Shown one piece after another: positions 32,385-40,898 of a stretch of 64,000 nt of DNA. Every line of letters starts with the position of its first letter. Within the stretch, counting starts at the first letter, position 1. The notes below the pieces were generated by a model. The model was not told the origin of the DNA and did not search any database. It saw only the letters and a list, made by a program, of their open reading frames with translations. Source of the stretch: Thiohalophilus sp. (lineage in GTDB: Bacteria; Pseudomonadota; Gammaproteobacteria; UBA6429; Thiohalophilaceae); contig NZ_JAXHMV010000002.1 of assembly GCF_034521165.1 (NCBI RefSeq), forward strand, positions 124,001 through 188,000, read 5' to 3'. Both the position numbers and the translations under genes were made by a program.

Positions 32385-32634
32385 CTGGCAGTTGGCAGAT
32401 GGCAGTCGTCAGATAATCTAGCTTGGACAGCCCCACCGCGTAGGTCACGCTGGCGATAGCCTGCGTGACTTTCTCAACGTAACCCATCCAAATGGGGACA
32501 ACCTGACCATACCCGGCATTGGCTGCCAACTGCCATCTGCAAACTTGCCCCTCAGCACTCAGCACTCAGCACTCAGAACTCAGAACTCAGAACTCAGAAC
32601 TCAGAACTCAGAACTCAGAACTCAGAACTCAGGT
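32385..32634. repeat. Large array of 7-bp units with inverted arms (TTGGCAG / CTGCCAA, then CTCAGNA)
   Basis: The left arm at 32385-32412 reads CTGGCAG, TTGGCAG, ATGGCAG, TCGTCAG. After a loop of about 110 bp, 32523-32634 reads in one continuous 7-bp register CTGCCAA, CTGCCAT, CTGCAAA, CTTGCCC, then CTCAGCA three times, CTCAGAA eight times and CTCAGGT. The first units complement the left arm; the CTCAGAA block has no partner here. This array and the tRNA-Lys gene fill the 569-bp gap between soxA and the yeeE-like gene. Confidence 0.9.
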
Positions 32635-32706
32635 TAATAAATGACGGGGTATAACGCGTTCCGGAAGGACAAAAAAAGGGGCCACCCGCCTGGGCAGCCC
32701 CCGATA

Positions 32707-32782
32707 TGGTGGGACGTGAAGGACTCGAACCTTCGACCAACCGGTTAAAAGCCGGATGCTCTACCAACTGAGCTAACGTCCC
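32707..32782 (-). tRNA. tRNA-Lys (anticodon TTT)
   Basis: Read on the minus strand, the 76-nt gene folds as a standard cloverleaf. The acceptor stem is GGGACGT / ACGTCCC, the D arm is AGCTCAGTTGGTAGAGC, and the anticodon loop is CTTTTAA with anticodon TTT. The T arm contains GGTTCGAGTCC. The 3' CCA is encoded (minus strand, ending at 32707). It closely resembles the Escherichia coli lysine tRNA. The heptamer array lies just downstream. Confidence 0.95.
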
Positions 32783-32890
32783 GAATAATCTGTCACAGGC
32801 CCTGTGAGAGCCGGATGTAACAGGAAGCGCGCATTTTACCGGACTCACCGGGAATGGCAACCCCGTCCCCGGTGAACCGCCCGGATGGCG

Positions 32891-34153
32891 TTAGATGGCT
32901 TCCAGTTTGCGCATGCCCTCGGGCAGCAGCTTGAAGTCCACCAGCGCGGTAACAAACGCCTTGCCGAAGGTAGCCTCGTCTTCATAGACCATCTTGTAGT
33001 ACTGGATTTTCATGGTCATGGCACTGCCCAGCACGATGCCACCAAAGGCCAGGAAGGAGCCCAGGGCCAGGGTCGAGATGCCGGTAATCCCCTGTCCCAC
33101 GGTGCAGCCCAGGGCCAGCACACCACCCACGCCCATCAGTACGCCACCGATCACATGGTTGATGAAGTCGCGGAAATTGACGAACCATTCGACCCGGAAA
33201 CTCCGGGAAATGATGGCCCAGAACAGGGAGCCGAGGATCACGCCGAATACGGCCATCACGCCGAAGGTCAGATAGCGACTGGCAAAACTCTCGCTCACAT
33301 AGCCCAGGGTCTGACCGACGGGGTTGATGAAAGTATAGGACTGGGTCCCGACCGAACGGGGCGGCTGGCCAGATTCCATGAAGCTCCAGTTATTGGGCTC
33401 GGCATAGCCCGACCAGGTGAAGGTCTCGCCCCCGACATCGATGACCGCGGCGTCAGTCACATACCAGGCCGCCAGGACCGCCAGGCCAACCACCAGGCCG
33501 CCCAGGATATTGTCGAAGTTCTTGCGAAAATCCGCGGACTTGAACAGGACCCAGGCCAGGAACGCGACCAGTAACAACCCGACCACAACCCGGGTGACAC
33601 CGGCTTCGCTGCCAAAGGCGCGACCGAGCAGCGTCCCGAGATCCTGCTGGGACGCCAGCGAGACGGAAGTCGGGCTGGTCCAGTGGTAGAACACCAGGGA
33701 ATAGATGGTCTGGTCGGTCCCCGGGAAGGGGTTGAGCATAAAATAGGCACAGACGGCGATAGCCGCAAACACAATAATCGACTTGATGTTACCGCCGCCA
33801 ATGCGGATCAGGGTCTTGCTGCCGCAACCGCTGCCGTAGGTCATGCCGATCCCGAACAGAACGCCGCCCAGGATATATTCCAGCCAGGCAAAGTTGCTGG
33901 CCCGATACGGCGGCACGGTTTGATCGACGCTGATCAGCCCGAGCCCTTCGATAATCGCCACGCCGAGCATGGCCACGGCAATGGCCAGCAGCCAGGCCCG
34001 GAAACGACCGCTGTCGCCCATGTTGACCATGTCGGAGACCGAACCCATGGTGCAGAAATTGGTTTTATTGACGACCGCCCCCATGACGAAGGCGATGGCA
34101 AAGCCCAGCCACAGAATCGTCCAGTGCGCATCCGCAAAGCTTTCGAATGTCAT
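32891..34153 (-). CDS. YeeE/YedE-family transporter (TsuA-like sulfur compound permease)
   Basis: A 420-residue inner-membrane protein with about ten hydrophobic helices. Conserved cysteine/glycine motifs mark the family: VVNKTNFCTMGSVSDM (about 27-42), GMTYGSGCGSKTLIRIGGG (about 102-120), and GVLALGCTVGQGITG (about 353-367). Bacillus-type and spirochaete YeeE (TsuA) take up thiosulfate. The substrate here is inferred to be thiosulfate or another sulfane-sulfur compound because soxXYZA and rhodanese-tusA-dsrE2 are close by. It could carry sulfur into the cytoplasm for TusA. It appears to be monocistronic, with a tRNA gene downstream. Confidence 0.9.
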   Translation of the reverse strand: MTFESFADAHWTILWLGFAIAFVMGAVVNKTNFCTMGSVSDMVNMGDSGRFRAWLLAIAVAMLGVAIIEGLGLISVDQTVPPYRASNFAWLEYILGGVLFGIGMTYGSGCGSKTLIRIGGGNIKSIIVFAAIAVCAYFMLNPFPGTDQTIYSLVFYHWTSPTSVSLASQQDLGTLLGRAFGSEAGVTRVVVGLLLVAFLAWVLFKSADFRKNFDNILGGLVVGLAVLAAWYVTDAAVIDVGGETFTWSGYAEPNNWSFMESGQPPRSVGTQSYTFINPVGQTLGYVSESFASRYLTFGVMAVFGVILGSLFWAIISRSFRVEWFVNFRDFINHVIGGVLMGVGGVLALGCTVGQGITGISTLALGSFLAFGGIVLGSAMTMKIQYYKMVYEDEATFGKAFVTALVDFKLLPEGMRKLEAI

Positions 34154-34349
34154 GATACAACCCTCTCGATTTACGCATAATTATGATCTCGCCCGCAGGG
34201 CGCCCAGGGCCTGACCGGTACCTCCTCCGCACAAGTCCGACCAAATGGCGGCATTGTACGGGCTTCCCCCAAAAGTGACCAGTTTCACAACCCCGTACTT
34301 CACCGCCGGTGCATTATGCACTCATATAAGTCAATGATTTCTAAAAGAT

Positions 34350-35024
34350 TCAGGACTGGTAGCAGGTTGGATCCGGGATACCGGCGGCCTCAAAGCCCGC
34401 CTGGCGCAAACGACAGGCATCACAACGGCCACAGGCACGGCATTGCGCATCGGGGGCATAACAGGAGGTTGTCAGGCCGTAATCGACGCCCAGGCGCGTG
34501 CCCTCACGGATAATCCGGGCCTTTGTCAGGTGAATCAGTGGTGCGGCGATCCGGATGGGATTCCCCTCCACCCCGCGCCGGGTGGCCAGATCGGCCAGTC
34601 GCTGGTAAGCGTCAATGTATTCGGGCCGACAATCGGGATAACCGGAATAATCCACCGCGTTGACCCCGATAAAGATGGCTTCGGCATCCAGCACCTCGGC
34701 CCAGCCCAGTGCCAGAGACAAAAACACCGTGTTGCGCGCCGGGACATAAGTGACCGGAATCCCCTCACCGACCCCTTCATTCGGCACCTCGATACTCGCA
34801 TCGGTCAGCGCCGAGCCGCCCAGGTCGTCCATATTCAACTGCATCAGCTTGTGCTCGACCACCCCCAGCGAGCCCGCCACCTGCTGCGCGGCCTCCAGCT
34901 CGCATTTATGGCGCTGGCCGTAATCGAAACTGATCGCATGACAGGCATACCCCTGCTCGCGCGCCAGCGCCAGCGCCGTGGCCGAATCCAGCCCACCCGA
35001 GACCAGCACCACCGCTTTTTTCAT
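34350..35024 (-). CDS. queC: 7-cyano-7-deazaguanine synthase
   Basis: Converts 7-carboxy-7-deazaguanine to preQ0 using ATP and ammonia. The 224-residue protein has the PP-loop VVLVSGGLDSATALAL (about 5-20), the block ISFDYGQRHKCEL (about 31-43), VPARNTVFLSLALGWAE, and the C-terminal zinc cluster SCYAPDAQCRACGRCDACRL (about 189-208). queE lies about 200 bp upstream on the same strand, separated by a hairpin repeat. Confidence 0.97.
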   Translation of the reverse strand: MKKAVVLVSGGLDSATALALAREQGYACHAISFDYGQRHKCELEAAQQVAGSLGVVEHKLMQLNMDDLGGSALTDASIEVPNEGVGEGIPVTYVPARNTVFLSLALGWAEVLDAEAIFIGVNAVDYSGYPDCRPEYIDAYQRLADLATRRGVEGNPIRIAAPLIHLTKARIIREGTRLGVDYGLTTSCYAPDAQCRACGRCDACRLRQAGFEAAGIPDPTCYQS

Positions 35025-35048
35025 AACCTTATCCTCATAATAATTTCA

Positions 35049-35229
35049 ACGCAGAGGCGCGGAGTAATTTTAGTTCTGAGTTCTGAGTTCTGAGTTCTGA
35101 GTTCTGAGTTCTGAGTTCTGAATAAATTATGAACCACAATTCAAAATTCAGAATTCAACATTCAAAATTATCTCTTCGCGTCTCTGCGAGAGAAAGATCT
35201 TCTTCGTGACTTCGAGTCTTCGTGGTGAA
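35049..35229. repeat. Short-unit hairpin repeat, copy 7, with a TTCTGAG heptamer loop
   Basis: The outer arms are AACGCAGAGGCGCGGAG (35048-35064) and TCTTCGCGTCTCTGCGAGAG (35173-35192). Inside lie six TTCTGAG units plus TTCTGAA (35074-35122), then AATTCAA, AATTCAG, AATTCAA, CATTCAA, AATTATC in register (35138-35172). A second partial arm CTTCGAGTCTTCGTGGTGAA follows at about 35209-35228. Its heptamer is the reverse complement of the CTCAGAA unit near 32.6 kb. Lies between queE and queC. Confidence 0.88.
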
Positions 35230-35230
35230 A

Positions 35231-35899
35231 TTAGCGCCCCGGTTCGTCGCCCCACAGCAGTTTGTGCAGTTGTAGCTGGAAGCGGACGGGGAGCTGGTCC
35301 TGGAGGATCCAGTCGGCCAGTTCGGCGGGTTTGAGGCTCTCGAACACGGGCGAGAACAGCACTTCGCAGCGTTCGGCCAGTTGATAGTGCTGCAGTTGTT
35401 CCAGCGCCCAGTCGTAATCCGCTCGATCGCCGATGACGAATTTGACCTGATCCTGCAAATTGAGACAGTCGATATTACTGTAAAGGTTCTTGTCCAGCTC
35501 GCCGGAGGACGGGGTTTTGAGATCCATCACCTTGATCACCCGCGGGTCCAGCTGGCAGACATCCAGGGCGCCGGAGGTTTCCAGGCTGACGCTGTAACCA
35601 TGATCGCACAGTTGGGTGAGCAGGGCCGGACAGTTTTTTTGCGCCAGGGGTTCGCCACCGGTCACGGTGATATGGTGGGTATTATACCGGACCACTTCGG
35701 CGAGGATCTCGGGTAGCTCATACCATTGCCCGCCGCTGAAAGCATAGCTGGTATCGCAATAACCGCAGCGCAGGGGACAACCGGTCAGGCGAATAAACAC
35801 CGTCGGCAAGCCGACGCTGCGGGCCTCGCCCTGCAGGGAATAGAAAATCTCGGTGATACGCAGACGATCGCCGGCGGCATTGACCTGGTTCTGTGACAT
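35231..35899 (-). CDS. queE: 7-carboxy-7-deazaguanine synthase (radical SAM)
   Basis: A radical S-adenosylmethionine enzyme that ring-contracts 6-carboxytetrahydropterin, the QueD product. The 222-residue protein has EIFYSLQGEARSVGLPTVFI (about 17-36), the cluster motif CPLRCGYCDTSYAF (about 41-54), and the SAM-binding HHITVTGGEPLAQ (about 75-87). It lies directly before cpoB's end (cpoB stop at 35900), so it is probably the last-but-one gene of the long ybgC-tol-pal-cpoB-queE-queC series. That order is common in gammaproteobacteria. Confidence 0.97.
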   Translation of the reverse strand: MSQNQVNAAGDRLRITEIFYSLQGEARSVGLPTVFIRLTGCPLRCGYCDTSYAFSGGQWYELPEILAEVVRYNTHHITVTGGEPLAQKNCPALLTQLCDHGYSVSLETSGALDVCQLDPRVIKVMDLKTPSSGELDKNLYSNIDCLNLQDQVKFVIGDRADYDWALEQLQHYQLAERCEVLFSPVFESLKPAELADWILQDQLPVRFQLQLHKLLWGDEPGR

Positions 35900-36748
35900 T
35901 TACCCGTCGCTCAGTTTGGCGCGGATTTTCTGCAACAGGTTACGGGCCTGGCTGGCCTCGGTGGTGCCGGGATGACTCGCGATCAGCTTTTCGAGCACAT
36001 CGCGCGCCGCTGTATAAGCTTCCAGCTGGTTGTGACTGTAGCCGATCTTGAGCATGGCCTCGGCCACCTTGGGACTGTCGGGATAACGGTCGATCAGGTT
36101 CTGATAATGCACAATCGCCTGTTGGAAATTGCGTCGCGCATAATTGGCCTCGCCCAGCCAGTAACGGGCAATATGCGCGTAGCGCCCGTCGGGATAGTTT
36201 TGCAGGAACCGGTCGAAAGCGTCGATAGCCTTGTCATACTCCAGCTCCCGCAGCAGATTAAAGGCCTCCTGATAGGCTTCCTGCTCACTTTTCTCCACCG
36301 ACATGGGTACCGCCTTTTCAGGCGTGCTTCCCGGGCGACGCTCCTGCGGCGCGATGCTGTCGGAGGCGGTCGGTTTGCCGACGGCGCGTCGCTCGGAGGT
36401 TGAAGCTGATTGCGCCGGCTCAGGGGCCCGGGCATCCTGTTGTGACGTTACGCCGGCACGTTCCAGTTGCAACAGGCGCCGATCGAGATCGATATACAGC
36501 TCACGCTGGCGCTTTTTCAACTCTTCAATGGTATGCGTCTGCTCTTCACTGAGACCGCGCAACTCGCGCACCTCGGCCTCCAGGCTGTTCAGACGCATCA
36601 GGATATCGGCCAGGCCCTGACTGTCGACCAGCCGCTCCAGCCTTTCCAGACGCTGGTCGGTCGAGGGATTCTCCTGCGCGGCTAGCCACGACGCCGGCAG
36701 GGCCAGCGCCAGGAAAACAATCAGGAGACGGGACAGGCGAGCTATCAT
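35900..36748 (-). CDS. cpoB: Cell division coordinator CpoB (YbgF)
   Basis: A periplasmic protein linking peptidoglycan synthesis and Tol-Pal during division. The 282-residue protein has a signal peptide (MIARLSRLLIVFLALALPAS) and an N-terminal coiled coil (RLERLERLVDSQ to RRLLQLERAG, about 35-110). A Ser/Pro/Ala-rich linker follows, then C-terminal TPR repeats (AYQEAFNLLRELEYDKAIDA; YRNLID-like repeats, about 165-280). Start ATG at 36748, one base after the pal stop. The open frame extends much further upstream inside pal but without matching sequence. Confidence 0.95.
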   Translation of the reverse strand: MIARLSRLLIVFLALALPASWLAAQENPSTDQRLERLERLVDSQGLADILMRLNSLEAEVRELRGLSEEQTHTIEELKKRQRELYIDLDRRLLQLERAGVTSQQDARAPEPAQSASTSERRAVGKPTASDSIAPQERRPGSTPEKAVPMSVEKSEQEAYQEAFNLLRELEYDKAIDAFDRFLQNYPDGRYAHIARYWLGEANYARRNFQQAIVHYQNLIDRYPDSPKVAEAMLKIGYSHNQLEAYTAARDVLEKLIASHPGTTEASQARNLLQKIRAKLSDG

Positions 36749-36749
36749 A

Positions 36750-37298
36750 TCAGTAACCGGAATAGAGGATTTCAACCCGGCGATTGAGACGCCAGGCCGA
36801 TTCGTTATGATCCAGTGCGACCGGGCGCTCCTCGCCGAAGCTGATGACCTGTATCTGGTCGGCGGCAACCCCCTGGACCTGGAGCAGTTGTTCCACCGCC
36901 TTGGCACGGCGCTCGCCCAGCGCCAGATTGTATTCGCGAGTGCCGCGTTCGTCGGCATGGCCTTCCAGCACCACGCTGACATCGGGGTTACGGCTCAAAA
37001 ATGCCGCGTGAGCATCGATGATCTCGCGCTGCTCCTCGGTCACGTTGCTGCTGTCAAAATCAAAATAAAGCACCCGCTTGGAGAGCGGGCTGTCCGGATC
37101 ATTCAGCTCCTCCATCCGGGCACCGCTGCCCAGATCGCCGGAGAAACTGAGATCGCCGCCTTCCACGGTTTCCTGCTGGCTTTGTTCGCCGGACGGTTCG
37201 GTGACCTCGTCGCCACGATCCTTGACCGGGCCGAAGCGGCAACCGCCCAGCGCCAGCACAAACAGTGTCAGCAAGAGATAGGTCAGAAACTGGCGCAT
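36750..37298 (-). CDS. pal: Peptidoglycan-associated lipoprotein
   Basis: An outer-membrane lipoprotein that binds peptidoglycan and TolB. The 182-residue precursor has a lipobox (LFVLALGGC, Cys about residue 20), a linker, and an OmpA-like domain. That domain contains VLYFDFDSSNVTEEQREIID (about 75-94), VVLEGHADERGTREYNLALG (about 109-128) and ERRAKAVEQLL. Start ATG at 37298 has a GGAGAAAAAT site. It lies between tolB and cpoB in the usual order. Confidence 0.98.
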   Translation of the reverse strand: MRQFLTYLLLTLFVLALGGCRFGPVKDRGDEVTEPSGEQSQQETVEGGDLSFSGDLGSGARMEELNDPDSPLSKRVLYFDFDSSNVTEEQREIIDAHAAFLSRNPDVSVVLEGHADERGTREYNLALGERRAKAVEQLLQVQGVAADQIQVISFGEERPVALDHNESAWRLNRRVEILYSGY

Positions 37299-37326
37299 TA
37301 TATTTTTCTCCTTTGACTCCCCGTTG

Positions 37327-38646
37327 TTATTCGGGCCGCAACGGCGACCAGGCCGGCTCACGGACGTCGCCCTGTTGCAGGCTCAGGCGTTGCTGGGCAC
37401 GCCCATCCACCGAAACAGCGGAGAGAACCCCCCGGTAATTCTCCTCGGTGGCATAGATAATCATACTACCATTTGGGGCAAAGCTGGGCGACTCATCCAG
37501 GCGGGAATCGGTCAGCACGCGAAACAGGCCACTCTCCTGATCCTGCACGGCAATGCGAAACTGCCCGTCCTGGCGATGGACCATGGCGACATAGCGCCCG
37601 TTGGGCGAGACCGAGGCACGGGCGTTGTAGCGCCCCTCGAACGTGAGCCGCTCGGGACGCCCGCTCGCGCGCTTGTTTTTGTCCAGCGCCACCTCGTAAA
37701 TCTGCGGCGAGCCGCCCCGATCCGAGGTAAACACCAGCCCCCGGCCATCGGGCAGCCAGGCCGGTTCGGTGTCGATGGCGTAATTGCGGGTGATGCGCTG
37801 CAATTTCTGAGTCTCGAGATGCATCACATAGATCTCCGGGTTGCCGTCCCGGGACAAGGTCATGGCCAGATACTGACCCTCGGGTGACCAGGCCGGCGCA
37901 CTGTTAAGCCCATCGAAGGCGGCAACCCGCTGGCGTTCACCGCTTTGGATATTCTGGATATAGATCTCCGAGCGTCCGCGGGCGAAGGAGACGAACACCA
38001 GGTGCCGCCCGTCCGGCGACCAGGCGGGCGACAACACCGGCTGACGGGACTGATACACAATCTGCTCGTTATGGCCGTCGGAATCGGCAATCGCCAGCTG
38101 ATAGGCTGGCCGGTCGGTGCGATCGCCGGTCACCGTGATATAGGCAATAAAGGTATCGAACGCGCCGGGCTTGCCGGTAATTTCCGCATAGATAATGTCG
38201 CTGATCTGGTGCGCCGTACGCCGCAACTCCGATTTGCTCGCGCGCAGACTGTAGCCGGCCAGCTGCCGGCGGCGATTCACATCCAGCAGCTGGAACTGCA
38301 CGGTATAGTCGCCATCCTCGCGCGGCAGCATCCGGCCAACCACCAGATGATCGACCTTGAGCGCCCGCCAGTCGGGGTAATTAACCTGTGCCGCGCGATG
38401 CGGCCGGGCGATCAGATCGTCCTCGGCAAGGGGTCGGAAAAAACCGCTGCGACGCAGATCCGCGGCAATGATCTCGCCGACCGCCGCCGGTGCTTCCCCC
38501 TCGCCCTCCCAGGCAAAGGGCACCACCGCGATCGGCATGGCGTTATCCAGTCCCTGGGTTATCTCGATGGTCAATACAGCCCGCGCCGGCAGGCTGACAA
38601 GCAGCCATAACAGGGGCAACAAACAAAGGCGTTTTATCCAGATCAT
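37327..38646 (-). CDS. tolB: Tol-Pal system protein TolB
   Basis: A periplasmic protein of 439 residues with a signal peptide (LCLLPLLWLLVSLPARA). An N-terminal domain (about 25-165) and a six-bladed beta propeller follow. The propeller repeats are visible as PAWSPDGRHLVFVSF, PAWSPEGQYLAMTLS, PAWLPDGRGLVFTSD, ASVSPNGRYVAMVHR and PSFAPNGSMIIYATE. It binds Pal and is regulated by TolA. The start abuts the tolA stop, giving a tight operon. Confidence 0.98.
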   Translation of the reverse strand: MIWIKRLCLLPLLWLLVSLPARAVLTIEITQGLDNAMPIAVVPFAWEGEGEAPAAVGEIIAADLRRSGFFRPLAEDDLIARPHRAAQVNYPDWRALKVDHLVVGRMLPREDGDYTVQFQLLDVNRRRQLAGYSLRASKSELRRTAHQISDIIYAEITGKPGAFDTFIAYITVTGDRTDRPAYQLAIADSDGHNEQIVYQSRQPVLSPAWSPDGRHLVFVSFARGRSEIYIQNIQSGERQRVAAFDGLNSAPAWSPEGQYLAMTLSRDGNPEIYVMHLETQKLQRITRNYAIDTEPAWLPDGRGLVFTSDRGGSPQIYEVALDKNKRASGRPERLTFEGRYNARASVSPNGRYVAMVHRQDGQFRIAVQDQESGLFRVLTDSRLDESPSFAPNGSMIIYATEENYRGVLSAVSVDGRAQQRLSLQQGDVREPAWSPLRPE

Positions 38647-39545
38647 CAGCGTTTATGCTTCGGTTCAAATGAAAATTTCAGTTCCCGGAACTCATCGAAC
38701 AGTCCCGACTCCACATCCGGCACCGGCAGGGGCGAGGCCTTGCGCACCGCATCTTCCACCGAGCGGTCGAACGTGGCATCGTCGCTGCTGCGCACAATCT
38801 CGACCCGGGCCACCTCGCCGCCGGGTAACAATCTCACCATAATTTCACAACGCATGCTACTGTGGGCCGAGGCGGGAATGCGCCACACCCGCGTGATGCG
38901 TTGCTTGATCTGGTTTTTATACTGATTGATCTCATCCTCGCGCCCCGCCAGCTTTTCGCGCCGGGCCTGCGCCTCGGCTTCGGCCGCCAGCTTTTCCTGC
39001 AATGCCTGTTCCGCCCGCGCCTGTTCACGACGCTGTTCGGCCTCGCGTTGCTGACGCGCCGCTTCCTCCTGCCGGCGTTGTTCCTCCGCTTCACGCTGTT
39101 TGCGGGCTTCCTCTTCGCGACGCTGCTTCTCTTCGGCCTCGCGCTGTTTTTGGCGCTCGGCTTCACGTTGTTGACGTGCGGCCTCTTCCTGTCGGCGTTT
39201 TTCCTCAGCCTCACGTTGTTTACGGGCTTCTTCTTCGCGACGTTGCTGTTCGGCCGCTTCACGCTGTTTTTTCAGCTCGGCCTGACGTTTGCGTTCCTGT
39301 TCCCGTTGCCGGGCCAGTGCCGCTTCGCGTTTTTGACGTTCGGCCTCGCGCAGGCGTTGCTCCCGCTCGGCCAGTTGCTGTTCGCTGACGGCTTTGGCTT
39401 CGATGACCTCGACCTCGGTTTGCTTGTCGGCGCTGGCGTCCTCCGATGGCCAGTCAATATTGATCATCAAAATGAGTATCAACAGCACATGGACCATAAC
39501 CGCGGCCAGCGCCGCCAGCGGGTACGATTTGATGATTTGCCACAT
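38646..39545 (-). CDS. tolA: Tol-Pal system protein TolA
   Basis: An inner-membrane protein spanning the periplasm, energised by TolQR. The 299-residue protein has one N-terminal membrane helix (LAALAAVMVHVLLILILMIN, about 10-29). A very long charged helix rich in REAEEKRRQEEAARQQ repeats follows (about 55-215), then a C-terminal domain (about 216-299) with the conserved RVWRIPASAHSSMRCEIMVR. The internal EEARKQREAEE repeats are nearly identical, so copy number may vary between strains. Confidence 0.97.
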   Translation of the reverse strand: MWQIIKSYPLAALAAVMVHVLLILILMINIDWPSEDASADKQTEVEVIEAKAVSEQQLAEREQRLREAERQKREAALARQREQERKRQAELKKQREAAEQQRREEEARKQREAEEKRRQEEAARQQREAERQKQREAEEKQRREEEARKQREAEEQRRQEEAARQQREAEQRREQARAEQALQEKLAAEAEAQARREKLAGREDEINQYKNQIKQRITRVWRIPASAHSSMRCEIMVRLLPGGEVARVEIVRSSDDATFDRSVEDAVRKASPLPVPDVESGLFDEFRELKFSFEPKHKR

Positions 39546-39547
39546 AA

Positions 39548-39988
39548 TCAGCGGTCAGCGTCATCCGGTGAGCGGGTCACCAGGCCCAGATCCCGGACCC
39601 CCGATTCCTGTAATAACGCCATCACCGCCACTACCTGACCGTAACGGGCTTCCTTGTCGCCCTTGATATAAACGGTTTTGTCGCTGCGCCTGGACAATAC
39701 GGCCCTGACCCGTTGCACCAGCGTGTCACTATCCAGCGGCGTATCGGTCTGTTCACCGAGATTAAGAAAGTAATTCCCGGAACGATTGACCGACACCACC
39801 AGCGGTTCTTCCCCGGTCTCATCCAGGGTTTTCGCGCCCGACTCGGGCAGACTGACCTCAACCCCCTGGCTCAGCAAGGGGGCAGTCACCATGAAGATGA
39901 TCAGCAGTACCAGCATGACATCAATGTAGGGCACCACATTGATCTCCGACATGCGTTTACGCTTGACGCGTCCGCTGGTGACTTTCAT
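39548..39988 (-). CDS. tolR: Tol-Pal system protein TolR
   Basis: An inner-membrane proton-channel partner of TolQ in the ExbD/TolR family. The 146-residue protein has the membrane helix with the key aspartate, INVVPYIDVMLVLLIIFMVT (about 16-35), and a periplasmic domain ending near VRDLGLVTR. It overlaps the tolQ stop by four bases. Confidence 0.98.
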   Translation of the reverse strand: MKVTSGRVKRKRMSEINVVPYIDVMLVLLIIFMVTAPLLSQGVEVSLPESGAKTLDETGEEPLVVSVNRSGNYFLNLGEQTDTPLDSDTLVQRVRAVLSRRSDKTVYIKGDKEARYGQVVAVMALLQESGVRDLGLVTRSPDDADR

Positions 39989-40668
39989 GACGAGTCCGCT
40001 GCGCTGCTGGTATGAGTTTGACGTTGCAGAATACTGGAGAACTCTTCAGCGAAAATATCGTATTTGCTGATCAACCGCTCCACGTCATTGGAATAGCGGT
40101 TATAGGCAATCACGGCCGGAATCGCCGCGAACAGGCCCATCGCCGTGGCGATCAACGCCTCGGCAATACCCGGCGCGACGGTGGCAATGGTCGCCTGTTT
40201 GACCGCGCCCAGCCCCATGAATGAATTCATAATGCCCCAGACGGTCCCGAACAGACCGACATAGGGGCTGGTGGAGCCGACCGTGGCCAGAAAAGAGAGA
40301 TGATTTTCCAGGCGATCGATCTCACGGTTCAATGCCACCCGCATGGCCCGCTGGGCACCTTCAATCACGGCCATCGAGTCCACATTACGATTCTTGCGCA
40401 GCTGCGCAAATTCACGGAAACCGGACTCGAAGATCAGCTCCATGCCTTCCAGTCGGCCTCGTCGGCTGGAGAGTCGTTTATACAGATCCCCCAGATCGAC
40501 CCCGGACCAGAAACGCCGTTCAAACTGCTCGGCGGCCGCCCGCGCCCGTTTAATCACCGCGTATTTAAAAAAGATCAGCGTCCAGGAGAGGATCGAGACA
40601 ACCAGCAACAACAACATGACCAGCTGCACAACAAAGCTGGCTTCGAGAATCAGGTGGGTGATCGACAT
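39985..40668 (-). CDS. tolQ: Tol-Pal system protein TolQ
   Basis: A three-helix inner-membrane protein of the ExbB/TolQ/MotA family that uses the proton motive force to drive TolA. It has an N-terminal helix (FVVQLVMLLLLVVSILSWTL) and the conserved block VGSTSPYVGLFGTVWGIMNS. The third helix contains TVAPGIAEALIATAMGLFAA. I chose the ATG at 40668 (227 residues); a TTG at 40677 lies at a better distance from a GGGGA site and remains possible. A degenerate hairpin repeat separates it from ybgC. Confidence 0.96.
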   Translation of the reverse strand: MSITHLILEASFVVQLVMLLLLVVSILSWTLIFFKYAVIKRARAAAEQFERRFWSGVDLGDLYKRLSSRRGRLEGMELIFESGFREFAQLRKNRNVDSMAVIEGAQRAMRVALNREIDRLENHLSFLATVGSTSPYVGLFGTVWGIMNSFMGLGAVKQATIATVAPGIAEALIATAMGLFAAIPAVIAYNRYSNDVERLISKYDIFAEEFSSILQRQTHTSSAADSS

Positions 40669-40768
40669 TTCCGGCAACGTGTATTTCCCCTGTTTAATAT
40701 CATGGGTCTGGTAATGAACTTTGTCACGGCCAGACCAAATCGGCCTGACTGAAACAAATGTATTTTAG

Positions 40769-40859
40769 AACCACCGACGACACCGAAGGTACTGAATGTG
40801 CCGAACCAGACTCCAGGTTAAGAAGTACCTTTTCGGTAATTTCGGTGTCTTCAGTAGTT
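40769..40859. repeat. Hairpin repeat, copy 8 (ACACCGAAG type)
   Basis: The left arm AACCACCGACGACACCGAAG and the following GTACT (40769-40793) pair with the right arm at 40824-40859 (AGTACCTTTTCGGTAATTTC then GGTGTCTTCAGTAGTT). The unit is a variant of the ACACGAAG class. Lies between ybgC and tolQ. Confidence 0.75.
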
Positions 40860-40898
40860 ACTGCCTCACTGCTGAAAGGTGCATTCAAGGACTGTCCG

